64,000 nucleotides of DNA from Streptococcus australis (GTDB lineage: Bacteria; Bacillota; Bacilli; Lactobacillales; Streptococcaceae). Below are positions 55,338 through 64,000 of the stretch, piece by piece. How positions within the stretch are numbered: position 1 is the stretch's first letter; every line of letters starts with the position of its first letter. The notes beneath the pieces are model-generated. The model was given only the letters and a program-made list of their open reading frames with translations, searched no databases and was not told the DNA's origin. The position numbers and the translations under genes are program-made. The stretch covers positions 21,974 to 85,973 of the forward strand of contig NZ_RJPZ01000001.1 of the NCBI RefSeq assembly GCF_003943615.1. Reading direction: 5' to 3'.

Positions 55338-55413
55338 ATGTCTATTATAACGAAAAAAAATAAAAATGTCTATTATAACAGACATTTTATAAAATTGCCG
55401 TTATAATAGACAT
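55338..55413 (-). promoter_or_regulatory. satDE operator/promoter array
   Basis: ATGTCTATTATAAC occurs at 55338-55351 and 55366-55379, and inverted at 55400-55413. On the minus strand each of the first two contains a TATAAT -10 box. The middle copy also forms AATGTCT / AGACATT, which may serve as a topA terminator. A repressor bound here would block RNA polymerase; SatD is the candidate. Confidence 0.72.
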
Positions 55414-55430
55414 CGAATCATTCTAAAAAC

Positions 55431-57518
55431 TTATTTCACTTTTTCTTCTTCGTAGTCCCCATTGCTACATACAACTTGCTTGCCACCACCACGTACTTTC
55501 TTTTCAACCAAATACTGACCACATTTTGGACAGTCACGGCCAATTGGCTTGTCCCAAGAAGTGAATTCACATTCTGGGTAGCGATTGCATCCATAGAAGA
55601 TACGGTTCCGTTTGGTTTTACGCTCGATGATTTGGCCCTGATGACAGTTAGGACATTCCACCCCAATTTCTTTGACAATCGCTTGAGTATGGCGACAATC
55701 TGGGAAGTTGCTACAAGCATAGAACTTACCATAACGTCCTAATTTGATGACCATGGGACTTCCACAAACTTCACAGTCAAAACCAGCCGCCTCATCCTTG
55801 ATTTGGATTTTCTCCATCTCTTCTTCAGCCTTGGCTACTTCTTTTTTAAATGGTTGATAGAAGGAATCGATAACCTTTTGCCACTGCTCTTTCCCAAGTT
55901 CGACATCATCTAGTTTCCCTTCCATCTCAGCAGTAAAGGTTACATTGACGATATCTGGGAAGAATTCAACGATCAATTTATTGACGATTCCCCCTAACTC
56001 GGTTGGCTCGAAGCGTTTGGCTACAAGCTTCACGTAATAGCGTTTTTGAATGGTCTCAATCGTTGGTGCATAGGTTGAAGGACGTCCCACTCCATTTTCT
56101 TCCAACGTCTTAATCAAGGTCGCTTCAGAATAACGAGCTGGTGGTTGGGTAAAGTGCTGTTCAGGTTTGCTATTGACCTGAGTGACAGTATCCCCTTCTT
56201 CCATATCCGGTAACATCTTGTTCTTATCCGAATCATTGTAAATCGCTAAATAACCGTCAAATTTCACCTGACTACCATTCGCTGTATATTGAACACCATT
56301 TTGCCCCAAACGGACATTCATGGTATCAAATACAGCTGCTGTCATCTGGCTAGCCACAAAACGGTTCCAGATCAAGGTGTAGAGCTTGAGTTGGTCCTTG
56401 TCTAGGTACTTAGCAATTTTCTCAGGCGTATTGTATACACTAGAAGGACGAATGGCTTCGTGGGCATCTTGGGCACCAGAAGCATTTTTGACCCGGCTTC
56501 CATGCTTGGAATACTTCTCTCCAAATCGATCAACGATAAAGCTAGCTGCTTCATTTTGAGCGACTGGACTAATCCGAGTCGAGTCCGTACGCATATAAGT
56601 GATCAAACCTTGGACACCTGATCCAATATTGATTCCTTCATACAACTGCTGAGCCACCATCATGGTCTTACGAGTACGGAAGTTAATCTTATTGGCCGCA
56701 TCCATCTGCATAGAAGAAGTCGTGTAAGGAAGTGGCGCATTGCGTTTGCGTTCCTTTTTCTCAACTTTTTCAACGATATACTCTTTCCCATCAAGATGCG
56801 AAAGAACAGCTTTCACATCCTCCTGGTTTTGAAGTTTCATCTTCTTGCCATTCATTCCATAGAAATTGGCTTGAAACTGCTTGGTTCCCTTTTTGAAGGT
56901 TCCATCAATTGTCCAGTATTCTTCTGGTTGGAAGGCATTGATTTCTTCTTCCCGGTCAATGATCAATTTAAGAGCAACTGACTGCACCCGACCAGCGGAA
57001 AGTCCCTTCTTCACCTTTTTCCATAGAATTGGTGAAATCGAGTACCCTACAATCCGGTCCAAAACACGGCGTGCTTGTTGAGCATCTACCAGATCCATAT
57101 CAATCTTACGGGGTTCTTGAAAGGCATTTTTTACCGCATCCTTAGTAATTTCATTGAAAACGACTCGGTTCTTATCTTCCTTATCCAACTGAAGAATATG
57201 GGCCAAGTGCCAAGAAATAGCTTCTCCTTCACGATCCGGGTCACTTGCGAGAAAGACTTGTTTGGCCTTTTTAGCCTCTTTTTTCAATTCATTGATCAAA
57301 GGACCTTTTCCGCGAATATTAATGTATTCAGGTTCATAATTGTTATCAAAATCAATGGACATGGTAGATTTTTTCAAGTCACGAATATGCCCCACACTGG
57401 CCATGACCTTATAATTTCTACCAAGATATTTTTCAATTGTCTTCGCTTTCGCAGGAGACTCCACAATAACTAAATTCTTTTTAGCTGTTGTGGTTTTCTT
57501 TTTTGTTTTAGTAGCCAC
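55431..57518 (-). CDS. topA: DNA topoisomerase I
   Basis: Relaxes negative supercoils. 695 residues: N-terminal Toprim domain ([27 protein letters not shown] near 95), catalytic Tyr in [10 protein letters not shown] near 307, and C-terminal zinc ribbons: CEVC...CSNFPDC, CPNC...CNRYPEC, and a third CPKC...VCSN that lacks its fourth Cys. Follows dprA by 92 bases. Confidence 0.97.
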   Translation of the reverse strand: MATKTKKKTTTAKKNLVIVESPAKAKTIEKYLGRNYKVMASVGHIRDLKKSTMSIDFDNNYEPEYINIRGKGPLINELKKEAKKAKQVFLASDPDREGEAISWHLAHILQLDKEDKNRVVFNEITKDAVKNAFQEPRKIDMDLVDAQQARRVLDRIVGYSISPILWKKVKKGLSAGRVQSVALKLIIDREEEINAFQPEEYWTIDGTFKKGTKQFQANFYGMNGKKMKLQNQEDVKAVLSHLDGKEYIVEKVEKKERKRNAPLPYTTSSMQMDAANKINFRTRKTMMVAQQLYEGINIGSGVQGLITYMRTDSTRISPVAQNEAASFIVDRFGEKYSKHGSRVKNASGAQDAHEAIRPSSVYNTPEKIAKYLDKDQLKLYTLIWNRFVASQMTAAVFDTMNVRLGQNGVQYTANGSQVKFDGYLAIYNDSDKNKMLPDMEEGDTVTQVNSKPEQHFTQPPARYSEATLIKTLEENGVGRPSTYAPTIETIQKRYYVKLVAKRFEPTELGGIVNKLIVEFFPDIVNVTFTAEMEGKLDDVELGKEQWQKVIDSFYQPFKKEVAKAEEEMEKIQIKDEAAGFDCEVCGSPMVIKLGRYGKFYACSNFPDCRHTQAIVKEIGVECPNCHQGQIIERKTKRNRIFYGCNRYPECEFTSWDKPIGRDCPKCGQYLVEKKVRGGGKQVVCSNGDYEEEKVK

Positions 57519-57610
57519 TTTTTTACCTCTATTTTGTAATAAACCTCATAGAGTGTAAACTATTTTTTTCGGGATGTCAACCGTGAAGTTCTCCTATAGG
57601 AAAACTCATT

Positions 57611-58453
57611 TTAAAATTCAAACTCATCTAGGACATCTTTTCCACTGGTCACAAGCTTTGCTCCTTCTTGAATGAGGTGATGACAACCATCAGAACGACC
57701 ATCCAATATAGAACCTGGAATAGCGAAAACATCACGGCCTTCTTCCATAGCACGCTCACAGGTGATCAGACTCCCAGACCGCATCCGCGCTTCTGCCACA
57801 ATCACTGCTCTAGAAAGACCAGCAATAATCCGATTACGCTCTGGAAAATGGTGTTTTTGAGGGCCTTGGCCAGGACCGTATTCTGTTAAAACCAAATGGC
57901 TACCACTCATGTACTTCTGCAACTGTTTATTGGATCTAGGATAGAAGACATCTAACCCAGTACCAATCACACCAATTGTTTTTCCTCCATTTCGAATAGC
58001 TGCATAATGAGCCGCAGCATCTATCCCCTTGGCTAATCCACTCACCACAATCAATTCATTGTTTAACTCATTAATGATTTTTTCGACAGATTGAATCCCT
58101 GTGCGGCTGCAGGAACGACTCCCCACGACTGCTATTTTTGGATGTTTAAGAAGGTCAATGTTACCTGAGTAAAACAACAAAACAGGTGGGTTATGCATCC
58201 AAAGAAGTTCTTCAGGATATTCTGGATCCATAATGGATATCGAATCAAACTCCTTGAACTCCTCCATCAAGACCTTGTCATCAATCCGAATATATCGTTC
58301 CATAAAAAGTGTTTGATTTCGACATCCTGCAATTTTTGCCATTAATTCTAAAGAAGGCCATTCCCCATTCATTTCCCAGTAATTGACAATGTTAAAAACC
58401 TGTAGATTAGACAGGCCAGCAACCTTTAATTTATACAGTTCATATTTGTTCAT
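57611..58453 (-). CDS. dprA: DNA processing protein DprA
   Basis: Loads RecA on incoming single-stranded DNA in natural transformation. 280 residues with an N-terminal SAM-like domain and an extended Rossmann fold (AVVGSRSCSRTG near 108, VSGLAKGIDAAAH near 145, GTGLDVFYPRSN). A TACGAATA ComX box lies upstream, so it is a late competence gene. Confidence 0.96.
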   Translation of the reverse strand: MNKYELYKLKVAGLSNLQVFNIVNYWEMNGEWPSLELMAKIAGCRNQTLFMERYIRIDDKVLMEEFKEFDSISIMDPEYPEELLWMHNPPVLLFYSGNIDLLKHPKIAVVGSRSCSRTGIQSVEKIINELNNELIVVSGLAKGIDAAAHYAAIRNGGKTIGVIGTGLDVFYPRSNKQLQKYMSGSHLVLTEYGPGQGPQKHHFPERNRIIAGLSRAVIVAEARMRSGSLITCERAMEEGRDVFAIPGSILDGRSDGCHHLIQEGAKLVTSGKDVLDEFEF

Positions 58454-58486
58454 TCGTAAACCTCATTTTCTACTATCTATTTATAA

Positions 58487-58494
58487 TATTCGTA
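58487..58494 (-). promoter_or_regulatory. ComX (cin) box of dprA
   Basis: TACGAATA on the minus strand, 33 bases before the dprA ATG; the recognition sequence of the competence sigma factor. Confidence 0.85.
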
Positions 58495-58503
58495 AAAGAA
58501 AAC

Positions 58504-58530
58504 AAAAAAAGCTCTAAAAATAGAACTTTT
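58504..58530 (-). terminator. terminator after the ROK kinase gene
   Basis: AAAAGTTCTA / TAGAGCTTTTTTT with a TTTT loop (minus strand). Confidence 0.78.
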
Positions 58531-59456
58531 TAATGATTTTCTACAATATTAAAATGACAAACGGCCCCCAAAAGGTTACTTGAGTTGTGGTAACGTGCTG
58601 CTTGAATCTCTAGTAAAGAAAATCGTTGCTCACTACTTTCCTCAAACAACAATTTATACTGATGGTTGATTTCTTCTAAAAGAAGGTCTTGGCTACTAAT
58701 TCCTCCACCAATCGTCACTTTTTCAAGCCGAACAAGTGACTGAAGATTATAGATCAGGATTGCAATTTCCTGACAATAAGAAATAAATAAGTCTTGTAAC
58801 TTCCCATGATAACCAGCGTGAAGGGCTTCAAAAACCTGGATGCCATCCTCTTCCGGCAGTTGCAAGAGCTGACTGGCTTGGGCTACAAAGTTGACAGCTG
58901 AGCCTAAATTTTGAACCAAACTGGAAATCCCATGCTTCAAAATCTCTCTCTGAAATTGTTTTTGTTCTGAAGTTGTTGGTGGCTCCTCTGGGTTCGGCCA
59001 ACGAAGATAATCCTTGAGATGCAAGGTAGAAATTAAAGAACCGTTGGAAGTCAAGGCTAATCCTACGCCAGTTCCCAATACAAAAGTTGCACCACAGTAA
59101 CAATCTTGGAGGTTTCCAATTCGAGCTTCTGCCAAACCTGCAGCATCTCCGTCGTTGAGGACGGTCACAGGAACTTGAAATATCTTATTTAAACGAGAAG
59201 CTAAAGGAATATTCCTCAAATAAGGAATAAGGCCACCTTTAAAGACAAAACCAAGTCGACTATTGATTTCACCCGGGCAAGAAATGGCAATCCCTGTAAT
59301 TTGATTCTGGAACGAGCAAATCACGCGCTCGAGGGCTTCCCAGAAGTCCTCAATACTATCTGGTGTCGGGACTTTAGAGGAATCGCTCACTTGATAGGCT
59401 TCATCGACTAAGGCATATTTAATAAAGGTTCCCCCGATATCAAAGGCTAAGAGCAT
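58530..59456 (-). CDS. ROK-family sugar kinase-like protein
   Basis: 308 residues. The phosphate motif FDIGGTFIKYALVDE opens the protein and NDGDAAGLAEARIG near 121 holds the catalytic Asp. The usual ROK zinc motif (CxCGxxGC) is absent, so it may belong to a divergent subgroup or act without zinc. Phosphorylates glucose, ManNAc or a similar sugar, or is a regulator; not decided here. Follows rnhB by 12 bases. Confidence 0.8.
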   Translation of the reverse strand: MLLAFDIGGTFIKYALVDEAYQVSDSSKVPTPDSIEDFWEALERVICSFQNQITGIAISCPGEINSRLGFVFKGGLIPYLRNIPLASRLNKIFQVPVTVLNDGDAAGLAEARIGNLQDCYCGATFVLGTGVGLALTSNGSLISTLHLKDYLRWPNPEEPPTTSEQKQFQREILKHGISSLVQNLGSAVNFVAQASQLLQLPEEDGIQVFEALHAGYHGKLQDLFISYCQEIAILIYNLQSLVRLEKVTIGGGISSQDLLLEEINHQYKLLFEESSEQRFSLLEIQAARYHNSSNLLGAVCHFNIVENH

Positions 59457-59468
59457 TTTCTTCTCCTC

Positions 59469-60239
59469 CTAATCAACATCAGTCATGGACTTAATGGGTT
59501 CGAAGCTTCGGCGATGGATTGGACTAACCCCTTGTTTTTCCAATCCTTCAAGATGCTTGGTGGTCCCATAGCCCGCATTCTGAACAAAATCATAACCTGG
59601 ATACTCTTGGTCATATGCCGCCATCATCTGATCCCGTGTTACCTTAGCTACTATAGAAGCTGCCGCGATAGACAAGGAATTAGCATCTCCCTTTATGATG
59701 GAGGTCTGAGAAATAGGAAGATCCAATTTCATGGCATCGATCAAGAGATGTTGAGGCTGTGGGTCCAATTCGTGAATAGCCTCTAGCATAGCTAATTTCG
59801 TCGCTTCATAGATATTTACCTGATCAATGACGTGATTGTCTTTTACCCCAATACCAACCGAAATAGCCTGATCCAAAACCGCTTGGTAAATAGCCTGGTG
59901 CTTAGATTTAGGAATTTTCTTGCTATCGTTTAAACCTGGAATTTTACAATTTTTAGGCAAAATAACAGCTGCAGCGACGACAGGGCCAGCCAAAGGGCCT
60001 CGTCCCACTTCATCTACTCCTGCAATGAGTTGAATCCCTTGGGCATAGAGTTCTTTTTCATAGGCTAGCATTTTTTCCAAACGCAGGTCTTCCTCCACTT
60101 GTTTTTGGAGTTCACGTTTTCGTTTGTTGATAGCCGACTGAACGCCCGCCCGAGCATCATAGATTAACTCTTCAAACAAGGGATGATCTAATTCATCAAT
60201 CATCGCCAAACGCTCTTTAACTTCTTTAATCGTTGGCAT
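59469..60239 (-). CDS. rnhB: ribonuclease HII
   Basis: Removes ribonucleotides from DNA-RNA hybrids. 256 residues from ATG 60239, with AGGTG upstream; a GTG 9 bases earlier is possible. The catalytic acidic set lies in [15 protein letters not shown] near 78 and LLIDAMKL. Overlaps rbgA by 14 bases. Confidence 0.94.
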   Translation of the reverse strand: MPTIKEVKERLAMIDELDHPLFEELIYDARAGVQSAINKRKRELQKQVEEDLRLEKMLAYEKELYAQGIQLIAGVDEVGRGPLAGPVVAAAVILPKNCKIPGLNDSKKIPKSKHQAIYQAVLDQAISVGIGVKDNHVIDQVNIYEATKLAMLEAIHELDPQPQHLLIDAMKLDLPISQTSIIKGDANSLSIAAASIVAKVTRDQMMAAYDQEYPGYDFVQNAGYGTTKHLEGLEKQGVSPIHRRSFEPIKSMTDVD

Positions 60240-61077
60240 CCACTTCACCTACACGATCAAGGGTATAGCGTCCCAAACGACCATCTCGTACATCCTTGAC
60301 AAACAAGCTGTAAAAGCGATCATAATCATCTCGGAAGCCTAAGCGTTGGGTCATCTCCATGATGATTTCCGGTGCGTTCTGCTCCAAATTCATTTGCTTA
60401 TAGCGTTCTTGCAACTCTTTTGGGTAGTGGGATTTAAAATACTCCAGACCAAAAATAGTCACCTCATCCATAGGCAATAACTGATCCTTAATGGCACCCG
60501 TTAAAGCTAATTTTAGAGCTACATCTTCATCTTCAAATTTTGGCCAAAGAATTCCTGGTGTATCCAAGATTTCAAGATCCTTATTGGTTTTCAACCATTG
60601 TTGCCCCTTGGTTACCCCTGGTTTATTTCCAACTACGGCAATCTTTTTCCCTGCTAAACGGTTCATCAAGGTAGATTTACCGGCGTTGGGAATCCCAATA
60701 ATCATAGTCCGAAGAGTTTCAATCTGAATCCCTCGTTCCTTTTGGCGAGCAATTTTATCTGCCATTAAGCTCTTAGCAGCATCTGTTACTTTTTTGACTG
60801 TCGACTGCTCTTTGGAGTTGATGGCCAGGGTTTTGATTCCTTGAGATTCGAAATACTCCTGCCATTCTTTTGTTGCGACAGGATCAGCCAAGTCTACCTT
60901 ATTTAGAATCATCAACTTAGGCTTGTCACCAACAATTTTTGTTAACATGGGATTTTGACTGGATAATGGCAAACGAGCGTCCACCAGAACAGTCACAAAA
61001 TCCACGAATTTTAAATTTTCCTGTACTTGTCTTCTAGCTTTGGACATATGTCCAGGAAACCATTGAATAATCGCCAT
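60226..61077 (-). CDS. rbgA: ribosome biogenesis GTPase RbgA (YlqF)
   Basis: Assembles the 50S subunit. 283 residues from ATG 61077 ([11 protein letters not shown]), with AAAGGA upstream; the earlier in-frame codon overlaps that site. Circularly permuted GTPase: G4 NKVD near 59, G1 GIPNAGKST near 123, and G3 DTPG near 170. Coupled to rnhB. Confidence 0.95.
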   Translation of the reverse strand: MAIIQWFPGHMSKARRQVQENLKFVDFVTVLVDARLPLSSQNPMLTKIVGDKPKLMILNKVDLADPVATKEWQEYFESQGIKTLAINSKEQSTVKKVTDAAKSLMADKIARQKERGIQIETLRTMIIGIPNAGKSTLMNRLAGKKIAVVGNKPGVTKGQQWLKTNKDLEILDTPGILWPKFEDEDVALKLALTGAIKDQLLPMDEVTIFGLEYFKSHYPKELQERYKQMNLEQNAPEIIMEMTQRLGFRDDYDRFYSLFVKDVRDGRLGRYTLDRVGEVDAND

Positions 61078-61165
61078 GAAATGAAATCCTTTCAAAATTC
61101 AATCATATCTATTATACCATGAAATACGGTATTTCTTTTATAAAACTGCTTCCCATTTTTACAAA

Positions 61166-61198
61166 CAAAAACGAAGCTACATCTGTAACTTCGTTTCT
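61166..61198 (-). terminator. terminator after the ATP-cone gene
   Basis: AACGAAGTTAC / GTAGCTTCGTT with loop AGAT and TTTTTGTTTG (minus strand). Confidence 0.8.
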
Positions 61199-61202
61199 TA
61201 TT

Positions 61203-61541
61203 TTAGCGAATTTGCTCAAAATGTAAGTGAACAGCGATGTGATCTCCATAACCACTCCGTTCCAAATCACGTTGCAAGCGATAAGAAATATAGTGTTCAG
61301 CAATGGTAATATACCCAGCACCAAGTAAGCGGTGCTCAACCATTGACTGGATCATGCTGATAGTCGCACGTTCCACTTTAGCTTCTTCTAAATCCATCAC
61401 AACTTTCTTGGTCACTTGCGCCAAGTTTTGGCGAAGATCATCCGTTAAGACATAGACTGTTTGAGCAGCTTTTAAAACCGCTTGGTAGATTTTATCTGGA
61501 TCAAATTCTACTACTTCACCACTACGTTTAATGACTTCCAT
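61203..61541 (-). CDS. stand-alone ATP-cone domain protein
   Basis: 112 residues from ATG 61541 (MEVIKRSGEVVEFDPDKI), with AAGGAG upstream. Almost the whole protein is an ATP-cone, the nucleotide-sensing domain of NrdR and NrdA/NrdD; no zinc finger or reductase domain is attached. May sense dATP/ATP in trans; partner unknown. Confidence 0.8.
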   Translation of the reverse strand: MEVIKRSGEVVEFDPDKIYQAVLKAAQTVYVLTDDLRQNLAQVTKKVVMDLEEAKVERATISMIQSMVEHRLLGAGYITIAEHYISYRLQRDLERSGYGDHIAVHLHFEQIR

Positions 61542-61612
61542 CTTTTTCTCCTTGGTCTTCAATATACTTCTATTATCTTAATAAATAGGAGATTTGTCAA
61601 GAATCTAAAATA

Positions 61613-62548
61613 TCAATAATCCGGACGAAGAACTCCCGTAATGATTTCTTTACTTGCATGATAATCCCCGTCAACCACAACCTTGATGATCCGCTTTGCT
61701 TCCTCAGCAGGGGCTGGAACTAATGGTAAACGAGTCGGCCCTGCTTCAAAGCCCATATAGTTCAAGACTGCTTTAACTGGAGCTGGACTCGGATAAGAAA
61801 AGAGAGCATTGACTTTAGGGATAAATTGGCGCTGGATAGCCGCCGCCTTTTTAATATCATTGTTCTCAATCGCTTGGAACATTTCGTGCATTTCATCCCC
61901 ATTGGTATGGGAAGCTACTGAAATGACGCCGTCTGCCCCCAAGTTCATGGCATGGAAAGCATCTCCATCCTCTCCCGTATAAATGAGGAACTCTTCTGGC
62001 TTGTGCTCAATTAAATAAGCCATATTGGCAAGAGTCGTACATTCTTTGACCCCGATGATGTTTGGATGTTCAGCCAAACGGAGCATGGTTTCTGGTGTCA
62101 TTTCGACAACCACGCGCCCTGGGATGTTATAGATAATGATTGGCAAGTTAGAAGCATCTGCAATAGCCTTAAAATGCTGGTACATTCCTTCTTGAGAAGG
62201 TTTGTTGTAGTATGGAACAATGGCCAAACCAGCAGCAAAACCACCAAACTGATCTACTTCCTTTACAAACTCAATAGAATCACGGGTTTCATTGGTCCCG
62301 ACACCAGCAATCAAAGGAACCCGTCCATTGACCACCTTTTGCACCGCCGCAAAGAGTTCTAATTCTTCATCGTGCGTTAGAGTTGGACTTTCGGCCGTAG
62401 TACCAGCTAAAAGAATCCCATCTGTGTGATGAGCTAGTAGGTGCTCAATTAAGGGCGGAATAGCTTCAAAGTTGATCGAACCATCTTCATGAAAGGGTGT
62501 AATAAAGGCAGTGATCATTCTACAATTTTTTAAATCTTGATAAGACAT
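61613..62548 (-). CDS. dapA: 4-hydroxy-tetrahydrodipicolinate synthase
   Basis: Condenses pyruvate with aspartate semialdehyde for lysine/DAP and cell-wall synthesis. 311 residues from ATG 62548 (AAAGGAG upstream). Schiff-base Lys in GVKECT near 163, Tyr in IIYNIPGR near 135. Follows asd, which makes its substrate. Confidence 0.93.
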   Translation of the reverse strand: MSYQDLKNCRMITAFITPFHEDGSINFEAIPPLIEHLLAHHTDGILLAGTTAESPTLTHDEELELFAAVQKVVNGRVPLIAGVGTNETRDSIEFVKEVDQFGGFAAGLAIVPYYNKPSQEGMYQHFKAIADASNLPIIIYNIPGRVVVEMTPETMLRLAEHPNIIGVKECTTLANMAYLIEHKPEEFLIYTGEDGDAFHAMNLGADGVISVASHTNGDEMHEMFQAIENNDIKKAAAIQRQFIPKVNALFSYPSPAPVKAVLNYMGFEAGPTRLPLVPAPAEEAKRIIKVVVDGDYHASKEIITGVLRPDY

Positions 62549-62587
62549 AGGCCGGTTGCTCCTTTCTCGTGCCAATGATAGGGAAGA

Positions 62588-62616
62588 GGGACAGTCCAAA
62601 AGTTGGTCACTGTCCC
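62588..62616 (-). other. GGGACAGT hairpin in the asd-dapA gap
   Basis: GGGACAGT / ACTGTCCC with a 13-base loop on the leader of dapA; no T run follows, so it is not a standard terminator. It may set differential stability or attenuate dapA. Confidence 0.5.
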
Positions 62617-62641
62617 CATTACGATTTATTCAGTTATAGAA

Positions 62642-63718
62642 TCATTTCAATTCAAACTTCAAGTCAGCTGTTGGGCGCACCAATCCACGTTCATGAAGAG
62701 TTTCTGCGATTTGAACTGAGTTCCAAGCAGCTCCTTTAAGAAGGTTATCGGAAACAACCCACATATGGATCCCTTTTTCAGCATCCAAGTCTTTACGGAT
62801 ACGACCAACAAAGGTATCACGAGAACCAACGGCGTTAATAGCTTGTGGGTATACTTGATGAGCAACATCATCTTCCAAGACAGCACCAGGGAAGGCCGCA
62901 ATCGCCGCTTTTACTTCTTCGATTGGGGCTACTTCTTTGGTCTCAATGTAAACTGACTCTGAGTGAGCTGACAAGACCGGAATACGTACACACGTTGCTG
63001 AAACGGCAATGCTATCATCTTCCATGATTTTCTTAGTTTCCTTAGTCATCTTCATTTCTTCATATGTGTAGTCATTATCAGTGAAGACGTCAATTTGAGG
63101 AAGAGCGTTGAAGGCGATCGGATAATGTTTCTTATCGCCACCTGATGGTAAGATTTCCGCATGCAAATCACGTGGATCCACGCCGTCATTCAAGACTTCA
63201 CGAAGTTCACGTTGGGTTTCAAGAATCGCACCCATACCAGCACCAGAGACAGCTTGGTAAGTAGATACGATGATACGTTCCAAGCCCCATTTCTGACGAA
63301 CAGGCTCAAGAGCTACCATCATTTGGATAGTTGAACAGTTAGGGCAGGCAATGATTCCGTTATGGGCATCAAGAGCGTGGGCATTCACCTCTGGAACAAC
63401 CAATGGTACATCTGGATTTTGACGGAAATAAGATGTGTTATCTACTACTACCGCACCCGCTTTCACAGCATAAGGTGCGTATTTTGCAGAAGTTGAACCA
63501 CCAGCTGAGAAGAGAGCAATATCAACTCCTTCAAAAGCATTTTCTGTCGTTTCTTCAATCGTCACATCTTGCCCTTTGAATTGCAAAACTTTTCCTGCAG
63601 AACGTGCAGACGCCAAGTAGCGAATCTTATCAATTGGAAGAGTTGATTCTTCCAACATTTTGATCATTTGAGCACCAACGGCACCTGTCGCACCGACAAC
63701 AGCAACTGTATATCCCAT
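62642..63718 (-). CDS. asd: aspartate-semialdehyde dehydrogenase
   Basis: 358 residues making aspartate semialdehyde for lysine, threonine and methionine synthesis. NADP motif [11 protein letters not shown] at the start, active Cys in [11 protein letters not shown] near 128, and an [12 protein letters not shown] substrate loop. Operon with dapA. Confidence 0.96.
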   Translation of the reverse strand: MGYTVAVVGATGAVGAQMIKMLEESTLPIDKIRYLASARSAGKVLQFKGQDVTIEETTENAFEGVDIALFSAGGSTSAKYAPYAVKAGAVVVDNTSYFRQNPDVPLVVPEVNAHALDAHNGIIACPNCSTIQMMVALEPVRQKWGLERIIVSTYQAVSGAGMGAILETQRELREVLNDGVDPRDLHAEILPSGGDKKHYPIAFNALPQIDVFTDNDYTYEEMKMTKETKKIMEDDSIAVSATCVRIPVLSAHSESVYIETKEVAPIEEVKAAIAAFPGAVLEDDVAHQVYPQAINAVGSRDTFVGRIRKDLDAEKGIHMWVVSDNLLKGAAWNSVQIAETLHERGLVRPTADLKFELK

Positions 63719-63809
63719 AACAAACCTCTTTCGGAATTTTCTAAAAATTTGTGAATTTCATCTATTATACTATTTTTCCAGGTAAATGAAAAGCGTATTT
63801 TGCATTTAT

Positions 63810-63841
63810 AAAAACAAAAATCCCGATCTAAGACCGGGATA
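63810..63841 (-). terminator. terminator of the partial gene at the window edge
   Basis: ATCCCGGTC / GATCGGGAT followed by TTTTGTTTTT on the minus strand. Confidence 0.85.
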
Positions 63842-63872
63842 GTTTCTAGATATAAAATAGCTTTAATAAAAA

Positions 63873-64000
63873 TTAATGGATCTCATAATCCAAATCACTC
63901 AAATCCTTCTTACCTTGAGTATCTTCCAATAGGAACTGAACCTGTTGCATCCCTTTGATACCTGCAACTATTGAAGTTGGAAAGGTTACAATGGCTTGGT
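63873..64000 (-). CDS. partial gene, C-terminal end only
   Basis: The last 42 codons on the minus strand read QAIVTFPTSIVAGIKGMQQV then QFLLEDTQGKKDLSDLDYEI and stop. The pattern of a strand ending in QVQFLLED recalls the end of GerMN domains, only a suggestion. The gene continues past the window. Confidence 0.6.
   Translation of the reverse strand, partial: QAIVTFPTSIVAGIKGMQQVQFLLEDTQGKKDLSDLDYEIH

Overview
The window looks like a chromosomal segment of a low-GC Firmicute of the genus Streptococcus, most likely of the sanguinis/parasanguinis/mitis type. Grounds: XerS with a difSL-like site, a ComX-type box before dprA, a satD-satE pair, a PezAT toxin-antitoxin pair, a PDH complex whose E3 carries the lipoyl domain, and strong AGGAGG ribosome binding sites throughout. 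The species call is recall of gene content, not a search. No rRNA, tRNA, CRISPR array, transposase or phage integrase was seen.

Layout, left arm (1-38 kb, mostly + strand): nox; a ClC anion transporter; a ferric-iron operon efeO-efeB-efeU with its own tatC-tatA; a 41-residue membrane peptide; an acetyltransferase and a hydrolase; a purine-salvage block guaC - guanine riboswitch - xpt - pbuX; a MATE exporter; a repeat element; tdk; a translation and one-carbon run (prfA, prmC, tsaC, GNAT, glyA); a nucleoid-associated protein and a PvaA-like lysozyme-fold protein. An accessory region (about 21.7-31.3 kb) holds gene remnants, PezAT, two small acidic genes, two tandem candidate small RNAs, and a restriction/modification-like pair (Eco57I-type methylase, then a GIY-YIG/helicase fusion with a partial methylase tail), plus a small membrane protein. 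Then come guaA (minus), a GntR regulator, ylxM-ffh, two hydrolases and xerS.

At about 38.1 kb a sequence strongly resembling difSL lies directly before xerS. Main-strand gene direction flips here (mostly + to the left, all - to the right), so both arms are transcribed toward this point, as expected at a replication terminus.

Right arm (39-64 kb, all minus strand): a bacteriocin-type ABC exporter; lplA and the pyruvate dehydrogenase genes pdhA-pdhB-pdhC-lpdA, with a 110-bp tandem repeat inside the cluster; two esterases with an ATP-grasp enzyme; trmFO; satD-satE under a repeated operator; topA; dprA; a ROK kinase; rnhB; rbgA; a stand-alone ATP-cone protein; dapA and asd; and the 3' end of an unidentified gene.

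Most interesting: the tandem structured RNAs beside the methylase/helicase system, the 49-bp direct repeats bracketing PezAT, an in-frame 15-bp repeat in the methylase, a xerS promoter whose -35 box lies inside difSL, the domain redistribution in PDH, and the satD operator array.
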